Assembly: GCA_022616555.1 (NCBI GenBank)
Contig: JAKEEG010000008.1
Span: 1 to 36,432 of the forward strand
Direction of reading: 5' to 3'
Source: Ignavibacteriota bacterium
Lineage (GTDB): Bacteria; Bacteroidota; Ignavibacteria; UBA10030
DNA length: 36,432 nucleotides
Positions 16,840 through 25,429 of this stretch are shown in pieces. A model generated the notes under the pieces. That model searched no databases. It saw only the letters and a program-made list of their open reading frames with translations, and was not told the origin of the DNA. Within the stretch, counting starts at the first letter, position 1, and each line of letters begins with the position of its first letter. The translations under genes and the position numbers were made by a program.

Positions 16840-17556
16840 ATGGAATATTTTTACACAGACCCGAACGACGTGCACGGCACGCATTTGTTTCTGCGGGATG
16901 AAGAGTATAAACATCTCGCGAGAGTTCTACAGAAACGCGTCGGCGACCACGTTGCGGTCACGGACGGCAAGGACCGCATGTACGAAGCGGTGATCCGTTC
17001 TTTGAACCATACCGATGCCGAGTGTGAGATCGTCGATGTGAAGCACCGGGTCAACGAGCCGAAAGTGGATGTGACGATTGCGATTTCAGTGCTGAAGAAC
17101 CCGGGGAGAATCGATTTTCTGGTTGAGAAGGTGACGGAGTTCGGCGCAAGGACGATTGTTCCCATGTTATGCGAGCGGACGATTCCAAAGCAGGAAAAGC
17201 ATACGCGGCTTGAAAAAATCGCGCTTGCCGCGATGAAACAATGTGGTAGGTCGTATCTACCTAAAGTCTTCATGCTTACTCAATTTGATACGCTTGTCAG
17301 CCATGCACACGAATACGACTTGAAGCTTATCCCGCACGAAAAGACTGAGCAATCACAATTTATCGGCGCGGTGATCAAGCATCATCCGAAAGCGAAGAAC
17401 GTTTTGGTGGTTGTGGGACCGGAGGGCGGATTTACAGAGCACGAAATGGAGTTGGCGGCAGAGAATAATTTTGTCCCGATCTCGCTTGGGGCGAGACGAT
17501 TGCGATCCGAGACAGCAGCGATTTCAGCCGTGTCGTGGATTGTCGGCGGGTGGTAA
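16840..17556 (+). CDS. rsmE: 16S rRNA (uracil-1498-N3)-methyltransferase
   Basis: SPOUT-class methyltransferase that uses SAM to modify U1498 of 16S rRNA. N-terminal PUA-like part (HLARVLQKRVGDHVAVTDG, about 25-43). The C-terminal knot has KVTEFGARTIVPMLCERT, AAMKQCGRSYLPKV, VVGPEGGFTEHEMELA and LGARRLRSETA (the SAM-binding deep trefoil). 238 residues, normal. It is 3 nt downstream of the Omp85 gene and 32 nt upstream of trkA. Confidence 0.95.
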   Translation: MEYFYTDPNDVHGTHLFLRDEEYKHLARVLQKRVGDHVAVTDGKDRMYEAVIRSLNHTDAECEIVDVKHRVNEPKVDVTIAISVLKNPGRIDFLVEKVTEFGARTIVPMLCERTIPKQEKHTRLEKIALAAMKQCGRSYLPKVFMLTQFDTLVSHAHEYDLKLIPHEKTEQSQFIGAVIKHHPKAKNVLVVVGPEGGFTEHEMELAAENNFVPISLGARRLRSETAAISAVSWIVGGW

Positions 17557-17588
17557 CAGGTATTTAAGAACATTCAAAAGGAATAAAC

Positions 17589-18929
17589 TTGAAAATTATC
17601 ATTGTTGGCGCGGGGGAAGTCGGGTTTCACCTGGCGAAAGTCCTCGCGCAGGAACAGAACGATATTATTGTTATTGACCGGAAACAGGAACGCTTGGAGC
17701 GCGTCAGCGAGTCGCTCGACGTTATGACTGTCGAGGGAAGCGGAAGCCAGCTCAGCACGCTCGAGAAGGTAGGAGTGAGCGATACAGACCTGCTCATTGC
17801 GGTCACGTCCATCGACGAGGTCAACCTGACCTCGTGTCTGCTTGCGCACAAGCTGGGCGCGAAGAAAACAATTGTGCGCGTCAACGACCCGGAATTCCTT
17901 TCCGCCAAAAGCCCGTTGAACCCGGAAGACTTCGGCGTTGACCTGGTGATTTATCCCGAGGGCTTGGCGGCGCACGAAATCGTGCAGCTCATCCGCCGCT
18001 CGTCTGCGACAGATGTGCTCGACTTTGCTGACGGCAGGATCCAGCTGATCGGTATCCGTATTGAAGCCGACAGCCCGTTGGTCGGCAAAAAGCTGCGCGA
18101 TGTTTCTGCGGGATACCAGGATATTCCGTTCCGTGTTGTCGCCATCCAGCGCGGCATAAAGACCATTATTCCTTTTGCCGACGACACTTTCCGTAAAGGG
18201 GACCAAGCGTTTGTTATTTCCAAAACTGAGCAGGTTCCTGAGATGCTTCGTATGGCAGGCAAGGAGACGGCGAAATTCGAACGCGTCATGATTCTCGGCG
18301 GCGGGCGTATCGGCCAGCATGTTGCCGAAGAGCTGGAAGAAGAGTTGACGGTGAAGCTGATCGAATCGAGCAAGGAAACCTCGATGAAACTTGCCGACTC
18401 GCTGCGGAAGACAATGGTAATTCAAGGCGAAGGGAAGGATATTGACCTGTTGGCAACAGAAGGCATTATGGATATGGACGTGTACATCGCCACGACGCGC
18501 GACGAAGAGGATAACATTATTTCATGCCTCATGGCAAAGCACCTTGGCGTGAAGAAAACCATCGCGCACGTGGAGAAGCTGGATTATATTCCACTGGCAA
18601 ACACCATCGGCATCGACGCGCTTGTGAACAAAAAGCTCTCCGCGGCGACGGCAATTCTGAAGTTCATCCGCAAAGGCGAAATTGTGTCCGTTGCATCCCT
18701 GCACGGCGTAGATGCGGAAGTGATCGAGATGGTTGCGCAGAAGGGCTCGCGGGTAACGAAAAAGCAGCTGCAGGATTTGGAATTTCCCGAAGGAGCGATC
18801 GTCGGGTGCGTTATCCATAACGGCAGCGTGGCGATTCCAGTCGGCGCAACGAAAATCAACCCACAGGACAGGGTGGTCGTTTTCTGCCTGCCGGGAGCAA
18901 TTAAAAGCGTTGAAAAGTTCTTCAGTTAA
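17589..18929 (+). CDS. trkA: Trk potassium uptake regulatory subunit TrkA
   Basis: Cytoplasmic nucleotide-binding ring that gates the TrkH channel. Two tandem RCK_N-RCK_C units: IIIVGAGEVGFHLAKVL (3-19) with acidic VIDRK, and a second glycine loop MILGGGRIGQHVAEEL (about 235-250). Each is followed by a RCK_C domain ending in ...KSVEKFF. The start is TTG at 17589, preceded by AAGGA about 8 nt upstream, and it places the Rossmann strand directly at the N-terminus as in other TrkA. 446 residues. trkH follows after 14 nt, forming a complete transporter unit. Confidence 0.95.
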   Translation: MKIIIVGAGEVGFHLAKVLAQEQNDIIVIDRKQERLERVSESLDVMTVEGSGSQLSTLEKVGVSDTDLLIAVTSIDEVNLTSCLLAHKLGAKKTIVRVNDPEFLSAKSPLNPEDFGVDLVIYPEGLAAHEIVQLIRRSSATDVLDFADGRIQLIGIRIEADSPLVGKKLRDVSAGYQDIPFRVVAIQRGIKTIIPFADDTFRKGDQAFVISKTEQVPEMLRMAGKETAKFERVMILGGGRIGQHVAEELEEELTVKLIESSKETSMKLADSLRKTMVIQGEGKDIDLLATEGIMDMDVYIATTRDEEDNIISCLMAKHLGVKKTIAHVEKLDYIPLANTIGIDALVNKKLSAATAILKFIRKGEIVSVASLHGVDAEVIEMVAQKGSRVTKKQLQDLEFPEGAIVGCVIHNGSVAIPVGATKINPQDRVVVFCLPGAIKSVEKFFS

Positions 18930-18943
18930 CTGTTAATTTCACT

Positions 18944-20395
18944 ATGCGACTTGTCCCGGTTCTCGGTGTAATTGGATTTTTGCTCATTGTCGTCGGTGTT
19001 GCCATGCTGACGGCGTTACCGTTTTCGTACATGTTTGATGGAACGGACTTTCAACCGATTTTGTACTCCGCTCTCATCACCATAGCCGCCGGAGTTGCAC
19101 TTATGTTGTTCATGAAGCGCATGCCGCGCGAAGAATTGGGGGTTCGTGAAGGCTTTGCCATTGTGACGTTTGGGTGGGTTGTGGTCGCTCTGTTCGGTTC
19201 TTTGCCATTTTTGTTCACGGGAGCGACTACTTCATTTACGGACGCCTACTTTGAAACAATCTCCGGCTTTACGACAACTGGCTCATCGATTTTCACCGAC
19301 GTCGAGAGTCTTTCGCATGGGTTACTCTACTGGCGCGCGTTAACGCATTGGCTTGGGGGAATGGGTATCATCGTGCTTTCACTTGCTGTTCTGCCGATCT
19401 TAGGTATCGGTGGAATGCAGTTGTTCAAGGCAGAGGTCGCGGGTCCGACAAAAGATAAACTTACGCCCCGTGTGGCTGAAACCGCCCGACTACTCTGGGG
19501 ACTTTATGTTCTTCTTACCGCGGTTGAGACCGGTTTATTGATGTACGGGGGAATGTCGTTTTTTGACGCCATTTGCCACGCGTTTGCGACGATCTCCACT
19601 GGGGGGTTTTCGACGAAGAACGCGAGCCTTGCGACGTATGATTCTGCCTATTTCGATTGGATTGTGACTCTCTTTATGTTTATCGGCGGGACCAACTTTG
19701 CCTTGCACTACTCGGCGCTGAAAGGCAATGTTGGGAGTTACTTCAAAGATAATGAGTTTATGTTCTTTTTGATCAGCGCGATTGTGGCAGTGCTCATCGT
19801 AACGCTTTCCATTTCACCCGGCTTCTATGAAGGCGATGTGATGCGGGCTTTCCGGTATGCCGCGTTCAATGTCGTCTCGGTCATGACGTGCACGGGCTTT
19901 GCCAATGCAGATTTTGCCGTGTGGGCGCCGTTGGCTCAGGTTGTTTTGTTGTTTATGATGTTTCCAGGAGCAAGCGCAGGTTCGACTGGAGGCGGGTTAA
20001 AAAATATCCGCGTGTTGCTGTTGTTAAAAACAGGGGTCAATGAGTTGAAGAAGCTGGTCCATCCCAAGATCGTGTCTCCAATCCGTTACAACGGACGCAT
20101 GGTAGAACAGGATACGCTGTTTACCGTCGGCGGGTTTTTAATTCTTTACCTTATTACATTCTCAACTGCGTCAATTATTCTGACGGCAACAGGGCTGGAT
20201 ATCGTAACTTCTATGAGTGCTGTTGCAGCGTCGATGGCAAACGTTGGTCCGGGTTTGGGGACGGTAGGGCCGATGGCGAACTACGCTCACCTGACCGATT
20301 TCGCAAAATGGGTGCTCGGCGCGTGTATGCTATTGGGCCGCCTCGAAATCTTTACCGTGTTTGCGCTCTTTAGTTCCGCCTTCTGGAAGCGGTAA
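18944..20395 (+). CDS. trkH: Trk/Ktr-type potassium channel subunit TrkH
   Basis: Membrane pore of the K+ uptake system: four M1-P-M2 repeats with selectivity-filter glycines, for example SGFTTTGSSI, STGGFSTKN, MTCTGFAN and the last MANVGPGLG. The 483 residues contain about ten hydrophobic segments, starting with VLGVIGFLLIVVGVAMLTAL. HWLGGMGIIVLSLAVLP after the first filter and GASAGSTGGGLKNIRVLLL before the last repeat are hallmark sequences. Encoded directly after trkA. A terminator-like hairpin follows, and the next gene is convergent. Confidence 0.95.
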   Translation: MRLVPVLGVIGFLLIVVGVAMLTALPFSYMFDGTDFQPILYSALITIAAGVALMLFMKRMPREELGVREGFAIVTFGWVVVALFGSLPFLFTGATTSFTDAYFETISGFTTTGSSIFTDVESLSHGLLYWRALTHWLGGMGIIVLSLAVLPILGIGGMQLFKAEVAGPTKDKLTPRVAETARLLWGLYVLLTAVETGLLMYGGMSFFDAICHAFATISTGGFSTKNASLATYDSAYFDWIVTLFMFIGGTNFALHYSALKGNVGSYFKDNEFMFFLISAIVAVLIVTLSISPGFYEGDVMRAFRYAAFNVVSVMTCTGFANADFAVWAPLAQVVLLFMMFPGASAGSTGGGLKNIRVLLLLKTGVNELKKLVHPKIVSPIRYNGRMVEQDTLFTVGGFLILYLITFSTASIILTATGLDIVTSMSAVAASMANVGPGLGTVGPMANYAHLTDFAKWVLGACMLLGRLEIFTVFALFSSAFWKR

Positions 20396-20412
20396 CATGG
20401 AAAAAATTTCTT

Positions 20413-20478
20413 AATCCGAAGGCGTCTCGCCGAGGATTTTTTTTGAGTAAAAGAGTACGCTCGGCAGGGACGCCTTCG
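20413..20478. terminator. Bidirectional terminator with two alternative folds, trkH/fchA
   Basis: Fold A (for trkH): AATCC-GAA-GGCG, loop TCT, CGCC-GA-GGATT, then T8 (20437-20444). Fold B: CGAAGGCGTC (20417-20426) with GACGCCTTCG (20469-20478), extended by GCCGA/TCGGC (20429-20433 with 20461-20465). Read from the minus strand, fold B is followed by an AT-rich tract (GATTAAGAAATTTTTTCC) and could terminate the hut operon. Confidence 0.75.
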
Positions 20479-20499
20479 CGTTAGATGGAGACTTTGGGA

Positions 20500-21141
20500 T
20501 TAACTGCGGATGTTACTACCAATCACAGCATTCACGTGGTGGAGAATCTCCACGCTCTTCTGGTCAACTGAAGTCAGAATCGATTTTGCTTTCAGCGATG
20601 TGTCGTGAACGAAACTGTCGTCTTGAATTGTGCCGAGGTTGATGCGTACGTTCAGCGCAGCACTGATACAGGCGGCGCGGAGCATTTCCGCGGCAACCCC
20701 GGCATCGGAAACAGAGTTGACATTCCCTTTTGTTGCCACCTCGAGCGCCAACGGGAGCGTGCGTTCGCAAAGTTCCATCACCTGTAGCGGCACGAGCGCG
20801 GCGGATTTCGTCGCTTCCTGAATTGCACCGCTGCGAAAATTCTTTTGGTCGTCGTCGTCCTTCGGCAGTGAGAAAGCCCGCATCACGGAGTTGAATGCCT
20901 CGGTATCCTTCTCGATCAAGCGGGTAAACTCTGCCCGAATATCTTCTGCTTGCCTGAGCAGTTGTTGCATTTCCGCTTCAACGTCTGCATATTTCTTTTT
21001 TCCTACCGTAAGCCTGCATACCATGGATGTCAATCCGGCGCCCAGCGCGCCGGCTAAGGCGGCAATGCTGCCGCCGCCGGGTGCGGCTGAGTTGGAGGCG
21101 ACTTCGTCTAAAAATCCTGAGACGGTTTTTTCGATAAGCAT
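20500..21141 (-). CDS. fchA: Formimidoyl-THF cyclodeaminase (methenyl-THF-forming)
   Basis: Converts 5-formimino-THF to 5,10-methenyl-THF and ammonia; last step of the formiminoglutamate route. It corresponds to the C-terminal domain of mammalian FTCD. Signatures: SNSAAPGGGSIAALAGALGAGL (about residues 17-38), LTVGKKKYADVE, EKDTEAFNSVM, ALEVATKGNVNSVSDAGVAAEML and ALNVRINLGTIQD. The start chosen is ATG 21141 because GGAG lies 6 nt upstream; a TTG four codons earlier overlaps that site. 213 residues. It is the last gene of the minus-strand hut operon, 55 nt after ftcD. Confidence 0.92.
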   Translation of the reverse strand: MLIEKTVSGFLDEVASNSAAPGGGSIAALAGALGAGLTSMVCRLTVGKKKYADVEAEMQQLLRQAEDIRAEFTRLIEKDTEAFNSVMRAFSLPKDDDDQKNFRSGAIQEATKSAALVPLQVMELCERTLPLALEVATKGNVNSVSDAGVAAEMLRAACISAALNVRINLGTIQDDSFVHDTSLKAKSILTSVDQKSVEILHHVNAVIGSNIRS

Positions 21142-21196
21142 GTTATACTCCAATGATGAAACCTGCAGGTTTTGAAATCCTTGCAGGTTTTGGTTA

Positions 21197-22231
21197 TCAC
21201 AATAAGTATTCGATCACTTTCTTCTTGGGGTCGAACGGCTCAAGCTGGCTCAATCCCAAGCCTTCGACGGCGAGATCGACCAGCTCCTGTTCCGTGTGTT
21301 TGCCTGAGTTTGCTTTGCGCGAGGAATAAAATTCCCCTGCCATCAAGAGAGCTTTGAGCGGAGTAAGGCCAACGATTTCACTGCCCGTTGCCTCGAGCCC
21401 AAGCGTACGCGCTTCCTTGTTCACTTCTTCGAATGCTTTATGCGGAGGAGTTTGTTCGTAATCGACCAAATTAATGGAGACCTGCGCGATGTGGGCGCGT
21501 TCCAGCAGCACGCCCATCGCTTTCACCGCTTTGAGTGAGCCGGGGATAATGATTTTTTCGCCCTTCTCGTTTTTCATCGGGTTGCCCGCCTCGTCTTTTT
21601 TCGGCCTGCCGCTTTCACGGATGCGTAGGGCAATTTCATGAGCGAGCGATGAATCCGGCGTGTTGAGATTCACATTGTAGGCAATAAGGAATGTACGCGC
21701 ACCCGTTACTGTGGCTCCTGACTTTGCGTTAAATGTTGCCTCGCCGTAGTCCGGTTTCCACTTTGGGTCTTTGAATTTTTCTGACAAACCTTCGTACTCG
21801 CCTTTGCGGATGTTGGCAAGATTTTTCCGCTCAGGCTTTTGTGCGGCATATTCGTACAGATACATGGGAATATTGAGCTCACTTGCTGCGCGCTTGGCAA
21901 ATGTGTGAGCGAGCTTTGCGCAATCATCCATCGTAACGCCGCTGATGGGTACGAATGGAACGACATCCGTCGCACCCAGGCGGGGATGCTCACCTTTGTG
22001 CTTTGTCATGTCGATGCGCTCGGCGGCGGTTTTCATCGCTTGAAACGCAGCTTCAACAACCGAGTCCGGCTTGCCGACGAATGTCACGACGCTACGGTTG
22101 TAGTCTTTGTCTGGTTCCACGCTGAGCAATTTCACATCGGCGACGCGGCGTATGCTTTCTGCTATGCCATCGATCGTGTGTTGGTCTCGTCCCTCGCTGA
22201 AGTTGGGAACGCATTCGACAATTTTACGCAT
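21197..22231 (-). CDS. ftcD: Glutamate formimidoyltransferase
   Basis: Transfers the formimino group of formiminoglutamate (HutI product after hydrolysis) to THF, releasing glutamate. It equals the N-terminal domain of mammalian FTCD. VECVPNFSEGRD (5-16), catalytic His82 in KHKGEHPRLGATDVVPFVPI, and TGARTFLIAYNVNLNT are all family hallmarks. The 344 residues form a complete transferase without a fused cyclodeaminase, which is encoded by the next gene. Its ATG (22231) follows the DUF429 stop with no gap (TAAATG), suggesting translational coupling. Confidence 0.95.
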   Translation of the reverse strand: MRKIVECVPNFSEGRDQHTIDGIAESIRRVADVKLLSVEPDKDYNRSVVTFVGKPDSVVEAAFQAMKTAAERIDMTKHKGEHPRLGATDVVPFVPISGVTMDDCAKLAHTFAKRAASELNIPMYLYEYAAQKPERKNLANIRKGEYEGLSEKFKDPKWKPDYGEATFNAKSGATVTGARTFLIAYNVNLNTPDSSLAHEIALRIRESGRPKKDEAGNPMKNEKGEKIIIPGSLKAVKAMGVLLERAHIAQVSINLVDYEQTPPHKAFEEVNKEARTLGLEATGSEIVGLTPLKALLMAGEFYSSRKANSGKHTEQELVDLAVEGLGLSQLEPFDPKKKVIEYLL

Positions 22232-22849
22232 TTAGTTCTTTCCGTTCGAGTGGGGTATGACAATTGCTCCCTGCCGAAAATTTCCCAGCACTTCCGCTTT
22301 GCCCTGCAGAAAAAGTTTTGCTACGAGTGCTCCAGTGACGGCGTCCAGCTCATCGCCGTTCATGGATTTTTCCAGACCTATAAGACCAAGCTTCTCGAGC
22401 CCGCGGCGTAATTTCGGCAAGCCGTCCTGCTTGCGGGCGATCCTCCAAACGTCTTGCGCGGCGCCGGGATACATCTCGATGACCTTGTAGCCTCGGCGCA
22501 CGAGCTTTTTCCGCAACGAAATCCCCCGCACGGTGAGTGTCCGCATAGGACCGAGCGTGATGGGGAAGAACCGGATGCCGCGTTTCAACAGCTCGCGGTC
22601 GCACGGGCGAAAATGCTCCCCGTTGCGGTCATCGATAGTTTTGCGCCCCGGCGGAAGATTCAGCGGCGCGTCGATGCTAACAAGCTTTGGACGCGTTGCC
22701 TCGACAAAATCGAAAATTTCCTCGTCCGTATGTACAGTTGCATACCGCGTGATGGTGAAGCCGCGCAATGCGCAGATGCCCGTGTTGCGCTTTGGGCTTC
22801 CGGCAAGGTCAATGCCGACTACAGTAATTGGTTTATTTTTTAGCGGCAT
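22232..22849 (-). CDS. DUF429 protein (predicted RNase H-fold nuclease-like)
   Basis: 205-residue DUF429-type protein. The start ATG (22849) overlaps the hutI stop by one base (TAATG); the longer in-frame extension lies within hutI antisense-free coding and lacks family similarity. Motifs: VVGIDLAGSPKRNTGIC at the N-terminus, PKLVSIDAPLNLPPG, RFFPITLGPMRTL, VIEMYPGAAQDVW and GDELDAVTGALVA. The spaced acidic residues (D in GIDLAG, D in SIDAP, D in GDELDA) resemble RNase H-like folds. Biochemical function is not established for the family. Its place between hutI and ftcD, coupled to both, is the odd point: it is not a known histidine-degradation enzyme. Confidence 0.82.
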   Translation of the reverse strand: MPLKNKPITVVGIDLAGSPKRNTGICALRGFTITRYATVHTDEEIFDFVEATRPKLVSIDAPLNLPPGRKTIDDRNGEHFRPCDRELLKRGIRFFPITLGPMRTLTVRGISLRKKLVRRGYKVIEMYPGAAQDVWRIARKQDGLPKLRRGLEKLGLIGLEKSMNGDELDAVTGALVAKLFLQGKAEVLGNFRQGAIVIPHSNGKN

Positions 22850-24093
22850 TAGAATTCTAAAATGACACCGCGTTTGATAACGGTGTTTACATGGTTTACG
22901 CCAAAATGATAGGCAAGGTACTGGTAATTTGGGATATCGTAAAGCACAATGTCGGCTTGCTTTCCGGTTTCGATACTGCCGACAGTGTTTGACATTTTGA
23001 GCGCCGCAGCGCCATTGAGTGTGCAAGCGGCGATGGCTTCCTCGGGCGTCATGTTCAGCTGGGTGCAGGCGAGTGTCATCATCATCGGCACGGAAAATGA
23101 CATGCACGAGCCGGGGTTGAAATCCGTTGAGATGGCAACGGGCACGCCCGCATCGATGAGCTTGCGAGCGGGAGCGTATGAGTGATTCAAAAAGAAGGAC
23201 ACGCCCGGGAGCAACACCCCCACTGTGCCGCCGGCTTTCAGTGCCCGAATGCCGGCGTCGTTGATGTGTTCCAGATGGTCGGCGGAAACGGCTCTTAACT
23301 CGCCGGCGAGTGTGGAGCCGCCCGACGGCGCCAGCTCGTCCGCATGGATTTTCAGGTCAATACCCAGCGAGCGGGCTTTTTCGAGTATCTTTCTACTCTG
23401 CCCAACGGAAAAATATCCCGACTCGCAGAACACATCGCAGAAGCTGGCAATCTTGCGTTTTGCAACGTAGGGAAGCATGCGCTCGCACACGAACTCAACG
23501 TACTCGTCGGGCTTTTGTTTGTATTCCGGTGGGATCGCATGTGCGCCGAGGAATGTCGGCATGACAGTCATGTAATGCTCTTTTCTCAGCTCGTTGATGA
23601 CGTCCATCATCTTGATTTCGGATTCTTCCTCCAAGCCGTAACCAGATTTAATTTCGACTGTCGTCGTACCGTGTTTCAGCATATCATCGAGCCGCTTGCT
23701 CGCCAATTTCTTAAGGTCTTTTTTTACTGCTGCCCGTGTCGCTTTGACGGTACTGAGTATTCCGCCGCCTTGCTCGGCGATTTGCTGGTACGTTTTTCCT
23801 GCAGCGCGCATGGCGAATTCATTCTCCCTGCTGCCGGCAAATACGAGGTGCGTGTGACAATCGACGAACCCCGGCAAGGCGACCAACTCAGACGCGTCGA
23901 CAATATGGGCATCGTCAGAAAGTGCGGTCGTAAATTTCGCGTCAGCTCCTATCCAACGGAAATGGCCGTCTTCTATCAGAACGGTGGCGTTTTCTATGAC
24001 GCCGATGTCTCTCATCTCAACGCCGGTTTTACACTGTTTCCCGTTGCTTGCGACAGTGACAAGTTGTTTAATATTTTTGAGAAGAAGCTGCAT
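22849..24093 (-). CDS. hutI: Imidazolonepropionase
   Basis: Hydrolyses 4-imidazolone-5-propionate to N-formiminoglutamate; metal-dependent amidohydrolase. Metal motif FVDCHTHLVFAGSRENEF (about residues 75-92), substrate loop KSGYGLEEESEIKM, PTFLGAHAIPPEYK, KIHADELAPSGG, SADHLEHINDAGI and STDFNPGSCMSFSVP. The C-terminal TGKQADIVLYDIPNYQYLAYHFGVN matches HutI. 414 residues. Its ATG overlaps the stop of the methyltransferase gene (TAATG), and its stop overlaps the DUF429 start in the same way. Confidence 0.96.
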   Translation of the reverse strand: MQLLLKNIKQLVTVASNGKQCKTGVEMRDIGVIENATVLIEDGHFRWIGADAKFTTALSDDAHIVDASELVALPGFVDCHTHLVFAGSRENEFAMRAAGKTYQQIAEQGGGILSTVKATRAAVKKDLKKLASKRLDDMLKHGTTTVEIKSGYGLEEESEIKMMDVINELRKEHYMTVMPTFLGAHAIPPEYKQKPDEYVEFVCERMLPYVAKRKIASFCDVFCESGYFSVGQSRKILEKARSLGIDLKIHADELAPSGGSTLAGELRAVSADHLEHINDAGIRALKAGGTVGVLLPGVSFFLNHSYAPARKLIDAGVPVAISTDFNPGSCMSFSVPMMMTLACTQLNMTPEEAIAACTLNGAAALKMSNTVGSIETGKQADIVLYDIPNYQYLAYHFGVNHVNTVIKRGVILEF

Positions 24094-24977
24094 TACGTTT
24101 TTTGTGCTTCGATGAAGAAATAAGCTCCTGTCATGCCTAAAGAGAGTAGTTCAGTATCCATCTCGTGAAGCCACTTCGACGCCTGATAACGCCACGCGTG
24201 CGGCAAGCGCACTTTCGGAGCGAGGTAATACCAAAACGGACAGAACGAAAATTGCTCCACAATGGTGAACCGCTCTCGAATTTTTTTAATGATCGAGTGC
24301 TGTGAGATTTCCTCAAACGGTGATTCGGGATGCAAGCCTGCTGTGGATCCCGACTCCAGTGAGTTTCTCTTCTTTGCTTCGGGCGCGAGGAATGTGCTGA
24401 GCCGGTTTCGCAACGCCCATTTTTCAGTGTACGGTTTGTATGTCAGTAAGAGAGCGTACAACGCCGCGGCGAGGGCCTTTCGCATTCCAGACATCCCGAC
24501 GTAATCGATGACGATAAGCCTGCCGCCCGGTTTCAGCGCATTCTTTGCCTCGTCCAGCGCGTGGTCGAGTTTATAAATATGGTGCAACGCGTCATGTGCG
24601 ACGACGCAGTGAAATTTCTGTCGAGGCAGATCGATAATATTTAGGTCGCCGACATTGAACGTCGCGCCGTGCGTCAGGGTATGAAGTTCAGCACGCTGTT
24701 TTGCCCGCTGTATGCGCTCCGGACTTAGGTCTAATGCCGCCACCTTGTGTCCACGGCGCGCAAGCTCGACTGCAAGATGCCCTTCACCACAGCCAAGCTC
24801 AAGCACGTCTTTGCCGGCGGCGTCGATGCGTGCAAGGAAATGGCGATATTCTTTCCCGAAAAATATGTCAAACAGCCGGTCGTCGTTCCAGATTTGCGGG
24901 TTGCGCGGGTCAGGTTGTACGCTGCCCCAATGCCTTGCTTCCTGTTCGATGAGTTGCCGGTAGCGTTCGTTCTTCAT
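24093..24977 (-). CDS. Class I SAM-dependent methyltransferase
   Basis: 294-residue methyltransferase. Start chosen at ATG 24977 (MKNERYRQLIEQEA), 8 nt after the VOC stop; the longer frame lies over the VOC gene end. SAM motif I VLELGCGEGHLAVELA (about 65-80), acidic ALDLSPERI, motif DALHHIYKLDHALDEAKNALKPGGRLIVIDYVG. The C-terminal third is helical and ends in a hydrophobic LGMTGAYFFIEA. No specific substrate can be assigned. It is coupled by TAATG to hutI, so it is produced with the histidine pathway, but methylation is not part of that pathway. Confidence 0.85.
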   Translation of the reverse strand: MKNERYRQLIEQEARHWGSVQPDPRNPQIWNDDRLFDIFFGKEYRHFLARIDAAGKDVLELGCGEGHLAVELARRGHKVAALDLSPERIQRAKQRAELHTLTHGATFNVGDLNIIDLPRQKFHCVVAHDALHHIYKLDHALDEAKNALKPGGRLIVIDYVGMSGMRKALAAALYALLLTYKPYTEKWALRNRLSTFLAPEAKKRNSLESGSTAGLHPESPFEEISQHSIIKKIRERFTIVEQFSFCPFWYYLAPKVRLPHAWRYQASKWLHEMDTELLSLGMTGAYFFIEAQKT

Positions 24978-24985
24978 TATGAGGA

Positions 24986-25351
24986 TTAAGCGGCGCGCAG
25001 AAGTGTTTGCCACAGCCCGAGCGTGCAGCCGTCCGGCGTGGCGAAATACGCGTACCATCCTTGCCCCGGAATGAGCGTCTTCGGCAGTATCGTCCTGCCT
25101 TTCGATTTCTCGATGGCTTTCAATTTTTCGTCGATGTTATCGACTTCAATATGTACGATGACGCTCGGTTTTTTGGGGATGGTTTTCGTTTTGAATATCA
25201 GTCCGCCCGGACCCTGATTGATGCTCGTAATATACATGACCGTGGATACTCCTCGCATCGGTTCAAATTTCCATTCGAAAACCTTGCTGAAAAAAGCCTC
25301 CGCTTTTTTCAGGTTGAGCGTGGGAATTTCCACGTACGTGAAATGATTCAT
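24986..25351 (-). CDS. VOC-family (glyoxalase-like) protein
   Basis: 121-residue vicinal-oxygen-chelate fold protein. Two beta-alpha-beta-beta-beta modules: MNHFTYVEIPTLNLKKAEAFFSKVFEWKF and VIVHIEVDNIDEKLKAIEKSKGRTILP, ending YFATPDGCTLGLWQ. GGAG lies about 8 nt upstream of ATG 25351. The metal ligands of true glyoxalase I are not all obvious, so the function is open (lyase, resistance protein or binding protein). It sits in the hut operon between the Cys-rich protein and the methyltransferase. Confidence 0.82.
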   Translation of the reverse strand: MNHFTYVEIPTLNLKKAEAFFSKVFEWKFEPMRGVSTVMYITSINQGPGGLIFKTKTIPKKPSVIVHIEVDNIDEKLKAIEKSKGRTILPKTLIPGQGWYAYFATPDGCTLGLWQTLLRAA

Positions 25352-25429
25352 AGCGGTGCTCCACGATGTGCGACTTGGAAGGGCGAACGGAAGTAACCTG
25401 TTATAAGAAACGAAGAACTGCGAAGAAAA

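Noticed and set aside
23344-24123. 259-codon plus-strand frame over hutI
   Set aside because: Antisense shadow of a clear imidazolonepropionase gene.
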